Positions 35,353 through 48,600 of a stretch of 64,000 nucleotides of DNA are shown here, in pieces. This stretch comes from Mercurialis annua. Taxonomy: Eukaryota > Streptophyta > Magnoliopsida > Malpighiales > Euphorbiaceae. A model generated the notes under the pieces. The model searched no databases, was not told the origin of the DNA, and saw only the letters and a list, made by a program, of their open reading frames with translations. Location of the stretch: NCBI RefSeq assembly GCF_937616625.2, contig NC_065575.1, positions 26,101,001 to 26,165,000 of the forward strand. The letters are read 5' to 3'. Numbering within the stretch: the first letter of the stretch is position 1; every line of letters starts with the position of its first letter. The translations under genes and the position numbers were made by a program.

Positions 35353-36920
35353 TTAGTATGTAGCGTCTCAAGTCTCTTTAAGGCGTCGTTCCAATTACCT
35401 CAGCATCGTAGGTTATATTACGTAAAGTGTGTGTAAAAAGCGACGCATTAGTATGTCCCATTTCAAGTCTCTTTAACGCTTTGTTTTAATTACTATGCTT
35501 ATGTCGCGTCTCAAGTCTCTTTAACGCGTCACAAGTCTCTCTAACACGTTAGGTTATATTACGGAACGTGTGAGTTAAAATTGACGCTAGATTATTATGT
35601 CGCTTCACAAGTCTCTTTAACGCGTCGTTCCGATTACCTAAGCATGGTTAGGTTATATTACGCAAAGTGAGCATAAAAAGTGACAAGAGATTAGTATGTC
35701 GCGTCACAAGTCTCTTTAACCCGTCGTTCAGATTACCTAAGCATAGTTAGGTTATATTACACAAAGTGTGCTTGAAATCATCTCTTTAACTTGTCGTTCC
35801 GATTACCTAAGCATGGTTAGGTTATATTACGCAAAGTTTGCGTGGAAAGTAACGCTAGATTAGTATGGTGCGTTACAAGTCTCTTTAACTTGTCGTTCCG
35901 ATTACCTAAGCATAGTTAGGTTATATTACGCATAAGTGTGCGTGAAATGTGACGCTAGATTAGTATGTCGCGTCACAAGTCTTTTAACTCGTTGTTCCGA
36001 TTACCTAAGCATGGTTAGGTTATATTGCGCAAAGGGTGCGTGAAAAGTGATGCTAGATTAGTATGACGCGTCTCAAGTCTCTTTAACGCATCGGTCCGAT
36101 TACTTCAGCACGGTTAGGTTATATTATGCAAAGTGTGTGTGAAAAGTGATGCTAGATTAGTATGTCGCGTCTCAAGTCTCTTTAACTCGTCGTTTTGATT
36201 GCCTAAGCATGGTTAGGTTATATCGCGCAAAGGGTGCATGAAAAGTGATGCTAGATTAGTATGACGCGTCTCAAGTCTCTTTAACGCGTCGGTCCGATTA
36301 CTTCAGCATGGTTAGGTTATATTATGCAAAGTGTGTGTGAAAAGTGATGCTAGATTAGTATGTCGCGTCTCAAGTCTCTTTAACTCGTCGTTTCGATTGC
36401 CTAAGCATGGTTAGGTTATATTATGCAAAGTGTGCGTGAAAAGTGACGCTAGATTATTATGTTGCGTCTCAAGTCTCATTAAAGCATCGTTCCGAATAAC
36501 TAAGTATGGTTAGTTTATATTACGTAAAATGTGCGTGAAAAGTGACGCTAGATTAGTATGGTCGCGTCTCAAGTCTCTATAAGGCGTTGTTTTAATTACC
36601 ACGCTTATGTCGCGTCACAAGTCTCACTAACGCGCCTTTCCTATTACCTAAGAACTGTTAGGTTATATTACGCAAAGTGTGCGAAAAGAGTGACGCTAGA
36701 TTAGTATCTCGTGTCTCAAGTCTTTTTAACGCGTCCTTTCGACTACCATGATTATGTTGCGTCACAAGTCTCTCTAACGCGTCTTTCCGATTACCTAAGC
36801 GTTTGTTAATATTACGGAAAGTGTGAATTAAAACTGACGCTAGGTTACTATGTCGCATCACAAGTCTCTTTAACGCGTCGTTCCGATTACCTAAGCATGG
36901 TTAGGTTATATTTCGCAAAG
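35353..36920 (+). repeat. Satellite array, + orientation
   Basis: The array restarts in mid-monomer with 'agtatgtagcgtctcaag'. Between 36001 and 36420 two near-identical ~187-bp groups carry the shared variants 'cgcaaagggtgc' and 'attacttcagca', a small local duplication. It ends in 'atttcgcaaag'. Confidence 0.95.
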
Positions 36921-37370
36921 AATGGTAATCGAAACGACTCTTTAAATGGACCTGAGACGCGACATAATCTAGCATGACTTTTCACGCACACTTTGCGTAA
37001 TATAACCTACCGACGCATTAAAGAGGCTTGAGACCTGACATATTAATCTAGCGTCACTTTTCACGCACAATTTGCGTGATAAGTTAACCTAACCATGCTT
37101 AGGTAATCGGAACAACGCGTTAAAGAGACTTTTGATGCGACACATTAATCTAGCGTCACTTTTAATGCATTTGTGACGCGACATTAGCATGATAATCGAA
37201 AACGATGAATTAAAGAGACTTGAGATGCGACATACAAATCAAGCGTCCCTTTTCACGCACACTTTGTGTAATATAACCAAACCATGCTTAGGTAATCAGA
37301 TCGATGCGTTAAAGAGACTTATGACGGGACATACTAATCTAGCGTCACTTTTAACGCACACTTTGCGTAA
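36921..37370 (-). repeat. Small inverted satellite patch (~450 bp)
   Basis: Orientation flips at 36920/36921 ('cgcaaag' to 'aatggtaatcg') and back at 37370/37371 ('ctttgcgtaa' to 'gtctctttaac'). Monomers inside are rearranged, for example 'ttaatgcatttgtgacgcg' near 37163. No foreign DNA is present at either edge. Confidence 0.88.
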
Positions 37371-40300
37371 GTCTCTTTAACTCGTTGTTCCGATTACCTA
37401 ATAATGGTTAGGTTATTACACAAAGTGTGCGTGAAAAGTGACGCTAGATTAGTAACTCGCGTCTAAAGTCTCTCTAACGCGTCGTTTCGATTACATGATT
37501 ATGTCGCGTCATAGGTCTCTCTAACGCGTCTTTACGATTACTTAAGCGTTTGGTTATATTACGGAAAGTGTGAGTTAAAAGTGACGCTAGATTACTATGT
37601 CGCATCACAAGTCTCTTTAACGCTTCGTTCCGATTACCTAAGCATGGTTAGGTTATATTACGCAAAGTGTGCGTAAAAAGTGTCGCTAGATTAGTATATT
37701 GCGCGTCACAAGTCTCTTTAACCGTCGTTCAGATAACCCAAGCATGGTTGGATTATATTACGCAAAGTGTGCTTGAAATGTGACGCTAGATTATTAGCGT
37801 GACAAGTTTCTTTATCGCGTCATTCCGATTACCTAAGCATGGTTCGGTTATATTACGCTAAGTGTGCCATAAAAGTGACGCTAAATTAGTATGTCGCGTC
37901 ACAAGTCTCATTAACGATGTTTCGATTACCTATGCATGGTTAGGTTATATTACGCAAAGTGTGCGTGAAAAGTGACTCTAGATTATTATATCACGTCACA
38001 AGTCTCTTTTACGCGTCATTTCAATTACCATGCTTATGTCGCGTCACTTCCGATTACCTAAGCATGGTTCGGTTATATTACGCTAAGTGTGCCTTAAAAC
38101 TGACGCTAGATTAGTATGTCCCGTCACAAGTCTCATTAACGCACCGTTTCGATTACCTATGCATTGGTTAGGTTATATACGCAAAGTGTGCGTGAAAAGT
38201 GACTCTAGATTACTATGTCGCATCACAAGTCTCTTTAACGCGTCGTTTCAATTACCATACTTATGTCGATTCACAAGTATCTTTAAGGCATCGTTTCATT
38301 AGCATTCTTATTTCGCGTCACAAGTTACTCTAACGCATCGTTCGAATTACGTAAGCATGGTTAGTTTATAATATGCAAATTGTGCGTGAAAAGTGAAATA
38401 GATAAGTATGTCGCGTTTCAAGTCTTTTTGACGAGTAGTTCCAATTACCTAAGCATGGTTTGGTTATATTACGCAAAGTGTGCATTATAAGTGACGCTTG
38501 ATTACTATGTCGCAACACAAGTTTCTTTAACGCGTCGTTCTGATTACCTAAGCGTGGTTAGGTTATATATATTACGCAAAGTGTGCGTGAAACGTGACTC
38601 TAGATTAGTATGTCGCGTCTCAAGTCTCTTTAACGCGTCGTTTCGATTACCATGCTTCTTAAGTCGCATCACAAGTCTCTCTAACGCGTCGTTCTGATTA
38701 CCTAATTATGGTTAGGTTATATTACGCGAAGTGTGCGTTAATTTTACGGTAGAGTACTATGCCGCGTCACAAGTCACTTCAATGCGTCGTTCCGATTACC
38801 TAAGCATGGTTAGGTTATATTACACAAAGTATGCGTTAAAAGTGACGCTAGATTAGTATGTTGCGTCTCAAGTTTCTTTAACGCGTTGTTCCGATTAACT
38901 AAGCATGGTTAGGTTATATTACGCAAAGTGTGCGTGAAAAGTGACGGTAGATTAGTTTGTCGTGTCTCAAGTCTCTTTAATGCGTCATTTCGATAACCAT
39001 GCTTCTGTCGCGTCACAAGTCTCTCTAACGCGTCGTTTTGATTACCTAAGCATGGTTAGGTTATATTATGTAAAGTGTGCTTGAAAAGTGACGCTAGATT
39101 AGTATGTCGCACCTCAAGTCTCATCAACGTGTTGTTCCGATTAACTAAGTATGGATAGGTTAGGTTACGCAAAATGTGCGTGAAAAGTGACTCTGGATTA
39201 GTATGTCGCGTCTCAAGTCTCATCAACGTGTTGTTCCAATTAACTAAGTATGGATAGGTTATATTACGCAAAGTGTGCGTGAAAAGTCACGCTAGATTAG
39301 TACGTCGCATCTCAAGTCTCTTTAACACGTCGTTCCAATTACCTAAGGATTTATAGGTTATATTACACGCAAAGAGTGCGTAAAAAGTGATTCTATATTT
39401 GTAAGACGTGTCTCAAGTCTCTTTAATGCGTTGTTCCGATTACCTAAGCATGGTTAGGTCATATTACGCAAAGTGTGTTTTAAAAGTGACACTAGATTAG
39501 TAAGTTTGCGTTTGAAGTCTTTTTAACGCGTTGTTCCGATTACCTAAGTATGGTTAGGTTATATTACGCAAAGTGTGCGTAAAAAGGGACGCTAGATTAC
39601 TATGTCGAGTCACAGTTTCTTTAACGCGTCGTTTTGATTACCATGCTTATGTCGCGTCACTAGTCTCTCTAACGCGTCGTTCTGATTACCTAAGCATGGT
39701 TAGATTATATTATGGAATGTGTGCGTTAAAAGTGATGCTAGATTACTATGTCGCGTCACAAGTCTCTTTAACACTTTGTTTCGATTACCATGATTATCGA
39801 CCATCACAAGTCTCTCTATCGCCTCGTTCCAATTACCTAAAAATTATTTGGTTATATTACGAAGAGTGTTCGTGAAAAGCGACAATGGATTAGTATGTCG
39901 CATCTCAAGTCTCTATAACAAGTCGTTTCGATTACCATTCTTACGTCGTGTCACAAGTCTCTTTAACGCGTCGTTCCGATTATCTAAGCATGGGTTGTAG
40001 TACGCAAAGTACGCGTGAAAAGTGACGATTGATTAGTATGTCGCGTCTCAAGTCTCATTATCGCGTCGTTTCGATTAAGTAATAATGGTTAGGTTATATT
40101 ACGCAAAATGTGCGGAAAAGGCGACGCAAGATTAGTATGTCGCAACTCAAGTCTCATTTACGCGTCGTTTCGATTACCTAAGCATGGATAGGTTATATTA
40201 CACAAAGTGTGCATGAAAAATGACGGTAGATTAGCGTGTCGCCTCTCAAGTCTCTTTAACGCGTCGTTTAAATTACCATGCTTATGTCGCGTCACAAGTC

Positions 40301-43300
40301 TCACTAACGCGCCGTTCTGATTACCTAAGCATGCTTAGGTTATATTACGCAAAGTATGAGTGAAATGTGACGTTATATTAGTATGTCGCCTCTCAAGTCT
40401 CTTTAACGAGTCGTTTCGATAACCATGCTTATGTCGCGGACAAGTCTCTCTAACGCGTCGTTCTGACTACCAAAGCATTTTTAGGGTATATTACGCAAAG
40501 TGTGCATAAAAAGGGAAGTTATATTACTTTTTTGAGTCAGAAGTTTCTTTAACGCGTCGTTTAGATTACCATACTTATGTCGCGTAATGAGTCTCCCTAA
40601 CGTGTCGTTCCGATTATCTAAGCATGGTGAGGTTATATAATGGAAAGTGTGCGTTAAAAGTGAAGCAAGATTACTATGTTGCGTCACAAGTCGGTTTAAC
40701 GCGTCGTTCCGATTACCTAACCATGGTTAGGTTATATTACACAAAGTGTGCGTGAAAAGTGACTCTATATTAGTATGTCGTGTCACAAGTCTCTCTAACG
40801 TGTTGTTCTGATTACCTTAGCATGGTTAGGTTATATTACGCAAAGTGTGCGTGAAAAGTGACGATAGATTAATATGTCGCGTGTCAAGTCTCTTCAACGC
40901 GTTGTTCTGATTAACTAAGTATGGTTAGGTTATTTTACGCAAAATGTGCGTGAAAAGTGACTCTAGATTAGTATGTCACATCTCAAGTCTCTCTTGAACG
41001 CGTCGTCTCGATTACCTAAGCATGGTTTGGTTATATTACGCAAAGTGTGCGTGAAAAGTGACGCTAGATTAGTATGTCGTGTCTCAAGTCTCCTTAACGC
41101 GTCGTTTCAATAACCATGCTTATTTTCGTGTCACAAGTCTCACTAACGCGTCGTTTCGATTACCGTGCTTATGTCACCTCACAAGTCTCTTTAGCGCACT
41201 GTTCCGATTACCTAAGCATAGTTAGGTTATATTACGCAAAATGTGCGTGAAAAGTGACACTAGATTAATATGTCGCATTTTTAGTCTCTTTAGCGCGTCG
41301 TTTCGATTACCTAAGCATGGTTAGGTTATATTATGCAAAGTGTGTGTGAAAAGTAACGTTAGATTAGTATATTGCATCTCAACTTTTTGTAACTTGTCGT
41401 TTTAACAACCATGCATGTGTCGCGTCACAAGTCTCTCTCTAACGCGTCGTTGCGATTACCTAAGCGTTTGGTTATATTACGGAAAGTGTGAGTTAAAAGT
41501 GACGCTAGATTACTATGTCACGTCACAAGTCTCTTTAAAACGTCGATCCTATTATCTTAGCTTGGTTAGGTTATATTTCGCAAAGTGTAAGTGAAAAATG
41601 ACGCTAGATTAGAATATCGCGTCTAAAGTCTTTTTAATGTGTCGTTTCGATTACTATGCTTATGTCGCGTCACAAGTCGCTCTAATGCGTCGTTCAAACT
41701 ATCTGAGCATGGTTAGTTTATATTACGCAATGTGTGCTTGAAAAGTGACAATAGATTAGTATGTCGCATCTCAAGTCTATTTAACGTGTCGTTCCGATTA
41801 CCTGCATATTAGATTACGCAAAGAGTGCGTTAAAAGTGATGATATATTAGTTTGTTGTGTTAATGTGCGTTAAAAGTTACAATAGATTAGTATATCGCGT
41901 CTGAAGTCGTTTTAACGCGTCGCTCCGCGTAAAAAGTGACGCTAGATTAGTATGTCGTGTCTCAAGTCTCTTCATCGCGTCGTTTCGATAACCATGCTTA
42001 TGTCGCGTAACAAGTCTCTCTAACGTGTCGTTCCCATTACCTCACAAACGGTTATATTACGCAAAGTGTGCGTTAAAAGTGACGCTAGATTACTATGTCG
42101 CGTCACAAGTGTCTTTAACGCATCGTTCCGATTACCTAAGCATGGTTAGGTTATATTACCCAAAGTGTGCGTGAAAAGTGACGCTAGATTAGTATGTCGC
42201 GTCTCAAGTTTCTTTAACGCGTCGTTTTGATTACCATGCTTATGTCGCGTCACAAGTATCTCTAACGAGTCGTTCCGATTACCTAAGCATGGTTTTTCTA
42301 TATTACGGAAAGTGCGCGTTAAAAGTGACGCTAGATTACAATGTCGAGTCACAAGTCTCTTTAACGCGTTGTTTCGATTACCTAAGCATGGTTAGGTTAT
42401 ATTACGCAAAGTATGCGTGAAAAGTGACGCTAGATTAGTATGTCGCGTCACAAGTCTCTTTAATTCGTCGTTCAGATTACCTAAGCATGTTAGGTTATAT
42501 TACGCAAAGTTTGCGTGAAACGTGACGCTAGATTAGTATGTCGTTCAATTCTCTTTAACGCGTTGTTTCGATTACCATGCTTCTATCATGTCGCAAGTCT
42601 TTCTAACCCCTCGTTCCGATTACCTAAGCATAGTTAGATCATATTACGCAGAGTGTGTGTGAAAATTGATAATAGATTAGTATGTCGCATCTCAACTCTC
42701 TTTAATGCGTCGATCCGATTACCTAAGCATAGTTAGGTTATATTACGCAAAATGTGCGTGAAACATGACGCTAGATTAGTATGTCGCATCTAAAGTCTCT
42801 TTAACGCGTCATTTTGATTACCATGCTTATGTCGCGTTACAAGTCTCTCTAACGCATTATTCCAATTACCTAAGCATGGTTAGTTTATATTACGCAAAGG
42901 GTGCATGAAAAGTGACAATAGATTAGTATGTTGCATCTCAAGTCTTTTTGACTCGTCGTTCCGATTACCTAAGAATGGTTAGAGTGCGTAAAAAGTGATG
43001 ATATATTAGTATGTCGTGTCTCAAGCCTCTTTAACGTGCCGTTCCAATTACCTTAGCATGGTTAGGTAATAATACGCAAAGTGTGCGTTAAAAGTTACAA
43101 TAGATTAGTATATCGCGTCTAAAGTCTTTTTAATTCGTCGTTCATATTACCTAATCTTGGTTAGGTTTTAGATTATATTGCAAAAAGTGTGCGTGAAAAG
43201 TGACCCTAGATTAGTATGTCGTGTCTCAAGTCTTTTTAACGCGTCGTTTTGATTAACATGCTTATGTCGCTTAACGTGTAGTTCCGATTACCTAAGCATG

Positions 43301-45084
43301 GTTAGGTTATATTACGCAAAGTGTGCGTTAAAAGTGACGCTAGATTACTATGTCGCGTCACAAGTTTCTTTAACGCATCGTTCCGATTACCTAAGCATGG
43401 TTAGGTTATATTACACAAACTGTACGTGAAAAGTTACGCTGGATTAGTATGTCGCGTCCCAAGTCTCTTTAACACGTCGTTTCGATTACCATACTTATGT
43501 CGCGTCACAAGTCTCTCAAACGCGTCGTTCCGATTACCTAAGTATGGTTAGGCTATATTACGGAAAGTGTGCGTTAAAAGTGATGCTAGATTACTATGTC
43601 GAGTCACAAGTCTCTTTAACAGGTTGTTTCGATTACCTAAGCATGGTTAGGTTATATTACGCAATGTTTGCGTGAAAGGTGACGCTAGATTAATGTGTCG
43701 CGTCTCAAGTCTCTTTAACGCATCGTTTCGATTACCATGCTTCTGACGTGGCACAAGTCTCTCTAACCCCTCGTTCCGATTACCTAAGCATAGTTAGGTC
43801 ATATTACGTAGAGTGTGCTTGAAAATTGACGATTGATTAGTATGTCGCCCCTAAACTCTCTTTAAGGCGTCCGTTCGATTACCAAAGCATGGTTGGTTAT
43901 ATTACGCAAAGTGTGCATGAAACATGACGCTAGATTAGTATGTCGCATCTAAAGTCTCTTTAACGCGTTGTTTCAATTACCATGCTTATGTCGCCTCACA
44001 AGTCTCTCTAACGCGTCGTTCCAATTACCTAAGCATGGTTAGTTTATATTACGAAAACTGTGCATGAAAAGTGACAATATATTAGTCTGTCGCGTCTCAA
44101 GTCTTTTTGACGCGTAGTTCCGATTACCTAAGCATGTCTAGGTTATACTACGCACAACATGCATAAAACGTTTTGCTAGATTAGCATGACGTTTCTCAAG
44201 TCTCTTTAACGCATCGTTCCGATTACATAAGCATGGTTAGGTTACATAACGCAAAGTGTGTGTTAAAAGTGACAATTGATTAACATGTCACGTCAGAAGC
44301 CTTTTTAACGCGTCGTTCCAATAACCTAAGCATGGTTAGGTTATATTACGCAAAGTGTGCGTGAAATGTGACACTAGATTAGTATGTCGCATCGCAAGTC
44401 TCTTTAACGCGTCGTTCTGATTACCTAAGTATGATTAGGTTATATTACGCAAAGTGTACGTAGAAAGTGACGCTAGATTAGTATGTCGCGTCTGAAGGCT
44501 CTTTAACGCGTCATTATGATTACCTAAGAATGGTTAGGTTATATTAGGCGAAGAGTGCGTAAAACGTGACGCTAGATTAGTATGTTGCGTCTCAAGTCTC
44601 TTTAACGGGTCGTTTTGGTTAACATGCTTATGTCGCTGCACAAGTCTCTTTAACGCGTTGTTCCGAATGCCTAAGCATGGTTAGGTTAATTACGCAAAGT
44701 GTGCGTGAAAAATGACGCTTGATTAGTATGTCGCGTCTCAAGTCTCTTTAACTCGCCGGTCCGATGACCTTAGCATGGTTAGGTTATATTACGCAAAGTG
44801 TGCGTGAAAAATGACGCTAGATTAGTATGTCGCGTCAAAGTCTCTTTTATGCGTCGTTTCGATTATCCTGCTTATGTCGCGTCACAAGTCGCTCTAACGC
44901 GTCGTTCAAACTACCTGTGCGTGAAAAGAGACAATAGATTAGTATGTCGCATCTCAAGTGTTTTTAACTCATTGTTCTGATTACCTAAGCATGGTTAGGT
45001 TATATTGCGCAAAGTGTGCGTGATACGTGATGCTAGATTAGTATGTCGCGTCTCAAGTCTCTTTAACGCGTCGTTTCGATTACC

Positions 45085-48000
45085 ATGCTTAACTCCTCGT
45101 TCCTATTACCTAAGCATAGTTCGGTCATATTACGCAGAGTGTGCACGAATAGTGACAATAGAGTATGACGCGTCTCAAGTCTCTTTAATGCGTCGCGTGA
45201 AAATTGACAATAGAGTATGTCGCGTCTTAAGTCTCTTTAATGCGTCGGTCCGATTACCTAAGCATGGTTAGGTTAAATTACACGAAGTGTGCGTGAAACA
45301 TGACGCTAGATTAGTATGTCGCATCTAAAGTCTCATTAACGCGTCGTTTCGATTACCATGATTATGTCGCGTCACAAGTCTCTCTAACGCGTCGTTCCAA
45401 TTACCTAAGCATGGTTAGTTTATATTATGCAAACTGTGCGTGAAAAGTGACAATAGAGTAGTCTGTCGCGTCTCAAGTCTTTTTGACTCGTCGTCCCGAT
45501 TACCTAAACATGGTTAGATTATATTACACAAAGAGTGCGTAAAAAGTGATGCTAGATTAGTATGACGTATCTCAAGTATCTTTAACGAGTCGTTATGATT
45601 ACCTAAGCATGGTTAGGTTACATAACGCAAAGTGTGTGTTAAAAGTGACAATAGATTTACATGTCGCGTGAGAAGTCTTTCTAACCCGTCGTTCCGATAA
45701 CCTAAGCATGGTTAGGTTATATTATGCAAAGTGTGCGGGAAAAGTGACGCTAGATTAGTATGTCGCGTCGCAAGTCTCTTTAACGCGTCGTTCCGATTAC
45801 CTAAGTATGGTTAGGTTATATTACGCAAAGTGTCCGTAAAAAGTGACGCTAGATTAGTATGTCGCGTCTCAAGTCTCTTTAACGCGTCATTATGATTACC
45901 TAAGCTTGGTTAGATTATATTACGCGAAGTGTGCGTAAAAAGGGACGTTAGATTAGTATGTCGTGTCTCAAGTCTCTTTGACGGGTCGTTTCGGTTACCA
46001 TGCTTATTTCGGGTAACAAGTCTCTTTAACGCGTCGTTCCGAATAACTATGCATGGTTAGGTTTTATTACGCAAAGTGTGCGTGAAAAATGACGCTTGAT
46101 TAGTATGTCGCGTCTCAAGTTTCTTTAACGCGCCGGTCCGATTACCTTAGCATGGTTTGTATATATTACGCAAAGTGTAAGTCTCTTTAACGCGTCGTTT
46201 CGATTACCATGCTTATGTCGCGTCGCAAGTTGCTCTAACGCGTCGTTCAAACTACCTAAGCATGGTTAGTTTATATTATGCAAATTGTGCGGGAAAAGTG
46301 ACAGTAGATTAGTATGTCACATCTCAAGTCTTTTTGACTCGTCGTTCCGATTACCTAATCATGGTTAGGTTATATTACGCAAAGAGTGCGTAAAAAGTGA
46401 TGATATGTTAGTATGTCGTGTCTCAAGTCTCTTTAACGCGTCGTTCCGATTACCTTAGCGTGGTTAAGTTATATTACGCGAAGTGTGCGTTAAAAGTTAC
46501 AATAGATTAGTATATCGCGTCTGAAATCTTTTTAACGCGTCGTTAAGATTACCTAAACATTGTTAGGTTATATTATGCAAAGTGTGCGTGAAAAGTGACG
46601 CTAGATTAGTATGTCGTGTCTCAAATCTCTTTAACGCGTCGTTTAATGCATAAGTCGCGTAACAAGTCTCTCTAACGTGCCGTTCCAATTACCTAAGCAT
46701 GGTTAGGTTATATTACGCAAAGTGTGCGTGAAAACTGACGCTAGATTAGTATGTCGTGTCTCAAGTGTCTTTAATGCGTCGTTTTGATTACCAAGTTTAT
46801 CACGAGTCTCTTTGACACGTCATTATGATTACCTAAACATGGTTAGGTTATATTACGCAAAGTGTGCCTGATAAGTGATACTGGATTAGTATGTAGCGTC
46901 TCAAGTGTCTTTAACGCGTCATTCCGATAACCTAAGCATGGTTAGGTAATATAACGGAAAGCGTGCGTAAAGAGTGAAGCTAGATTAGTATGTCGCGTCT
47001 CAAGTCTCTTTAGCGAGTCGTTCAGGTTATATTACGCAGAGTGACGCTAGATTAGTATGTCCCGTTTCAAGTCTCTTTAACGCGTCATTTCGATTACTAT
47101 GCTTATGTCTCGTCACAAGTCTCTTTAACGCGTCGTTCCAAACACCAAAGCATTGTTAGGTTATATTACACAAAGTGTGCGTGAAAAGTGACACTAGATT
47201 AGTATGTCGCGTCTCATGTCTCTTTAACGCGTCAGTCCGATTACCTAAGCATAGTTAGGTTATATTGCGCAAAGTCTGCGTAAAAAGTGACGCTAGATTA
47301 GTATGTCGCGTCTAAAGACTTTTTAAGGCGTCGTTCCATTACCATTCTTATGTCGGGTCACAAGTCTCTCTAATGCATCGTTCCAATTACCTACGCATGG
47401 TTAGTTTATATTACGCAAAGTGTGCGTGAAAAATGAAATAGATTAGTATGTCGCGTCTCTAGTCTTTTTAACGGGTTGTATCGATTACCTAAGCATTGTT
47501 AGGTTATATTACGCAAGTGTGCGTAAAAGGTTATGCTAGATTAGTATGTCGTGTCTCAAGTCTCTTTAACGCGAGTCGTTCCGATTACCTAAGCATGGTT
47601 AGGTTATATTAAGCAAAGTGTGCGTTAAAAGTGACAATAGATTAGTATGTCGCGTCTCTAGTCTTTTTAACGGGTTGTATCGATTACCTAAGCATGGTTA
47701 GGTTATATTACACAAGTGTCTTTAACCCGTCGTTTCAATTAGCATGCTTATGTTGCGCCACAAGTCTCTCCAACGCGTCGTTTTTATTACCTAAGCATGG
47801 TTAGGTTATATTACGCAAAGTGTGCGTTAAAAGTGACGCTAGATTAGTATGTCGCGTCTTATGTCTCTTTAACGCGTCGTTTCGATTACCTAAACATCGT
47901 TAGGTTATATTACGCAAAATGTGCATAAAAAGTGACGCTAGATTACCTAAGCATGGTTAGTTTATATTATGAAAACGTGCGTTAAAAGTAAAGCTATATT

Positions 48001-48600
48001 ACTATGTCCCCTCACAAGTCTGTTTAACGCGTCGTTCCGACTACCTAAGCATGGTTAGGTTATATTACGCAAAGTGTGCGTTAAAAATGACAGTAGATTA
48101 GTATGTCACATTTCCAGTCTCTTTAACGCGTCGTTTCGATTACCATGCTTATATTGCGTCACAAGTCTCTCAACGCGTCGTTCCGATTACCAAAGAATGG
48201 TTCGGTTATATTACGTAAAGGGTGCGTGAAAAGTGACGCTAGATTAGTATGTCGCATCTCAATTCTCTTTAACAAGTCGTTCCGATTACCCAAGCATGGT
48301 TAGGTTATATTACGCAAAGCGTGCGTAAAAAGTGACGCTAGATTAGTATGTCGCGTCTCAAGTCTCATTAACGTGTCGTTCTGATTACCTAAGCATCGTT
48401 AGGTTATATTACGCAGAGTGTGTGTTAAAAGTGAAGCTGTACTAGTATGTTGCATTTCAAGTCTCTTTAACGCGTCATTTTGATTACTATGCTTATGTCG
48501 CGTCACAAGTCTCTTTAACGTGTCGTTCCGAACTCCTAAGCATGGTTAGGTTATATTACACAAATTGTGCGTGAAAAGTGACGCTAGATTAGTATATCGC
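45085..48600 (+). repeat. Large duplication block X, copy 1
   Basis: This block is co-linear with 52640-56270. Shared oddities include a compressed pair of partial monomers ('gacaatagagtatg' next to 'taatgcgtcgcgtgaaaat', 45160-45220), 'ttagcgtggttaag' (46457), and fused 'gattacctaagc' at 47941. Offsets drift from about 7556 to 7669 through indels. Confidence 0.8.
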
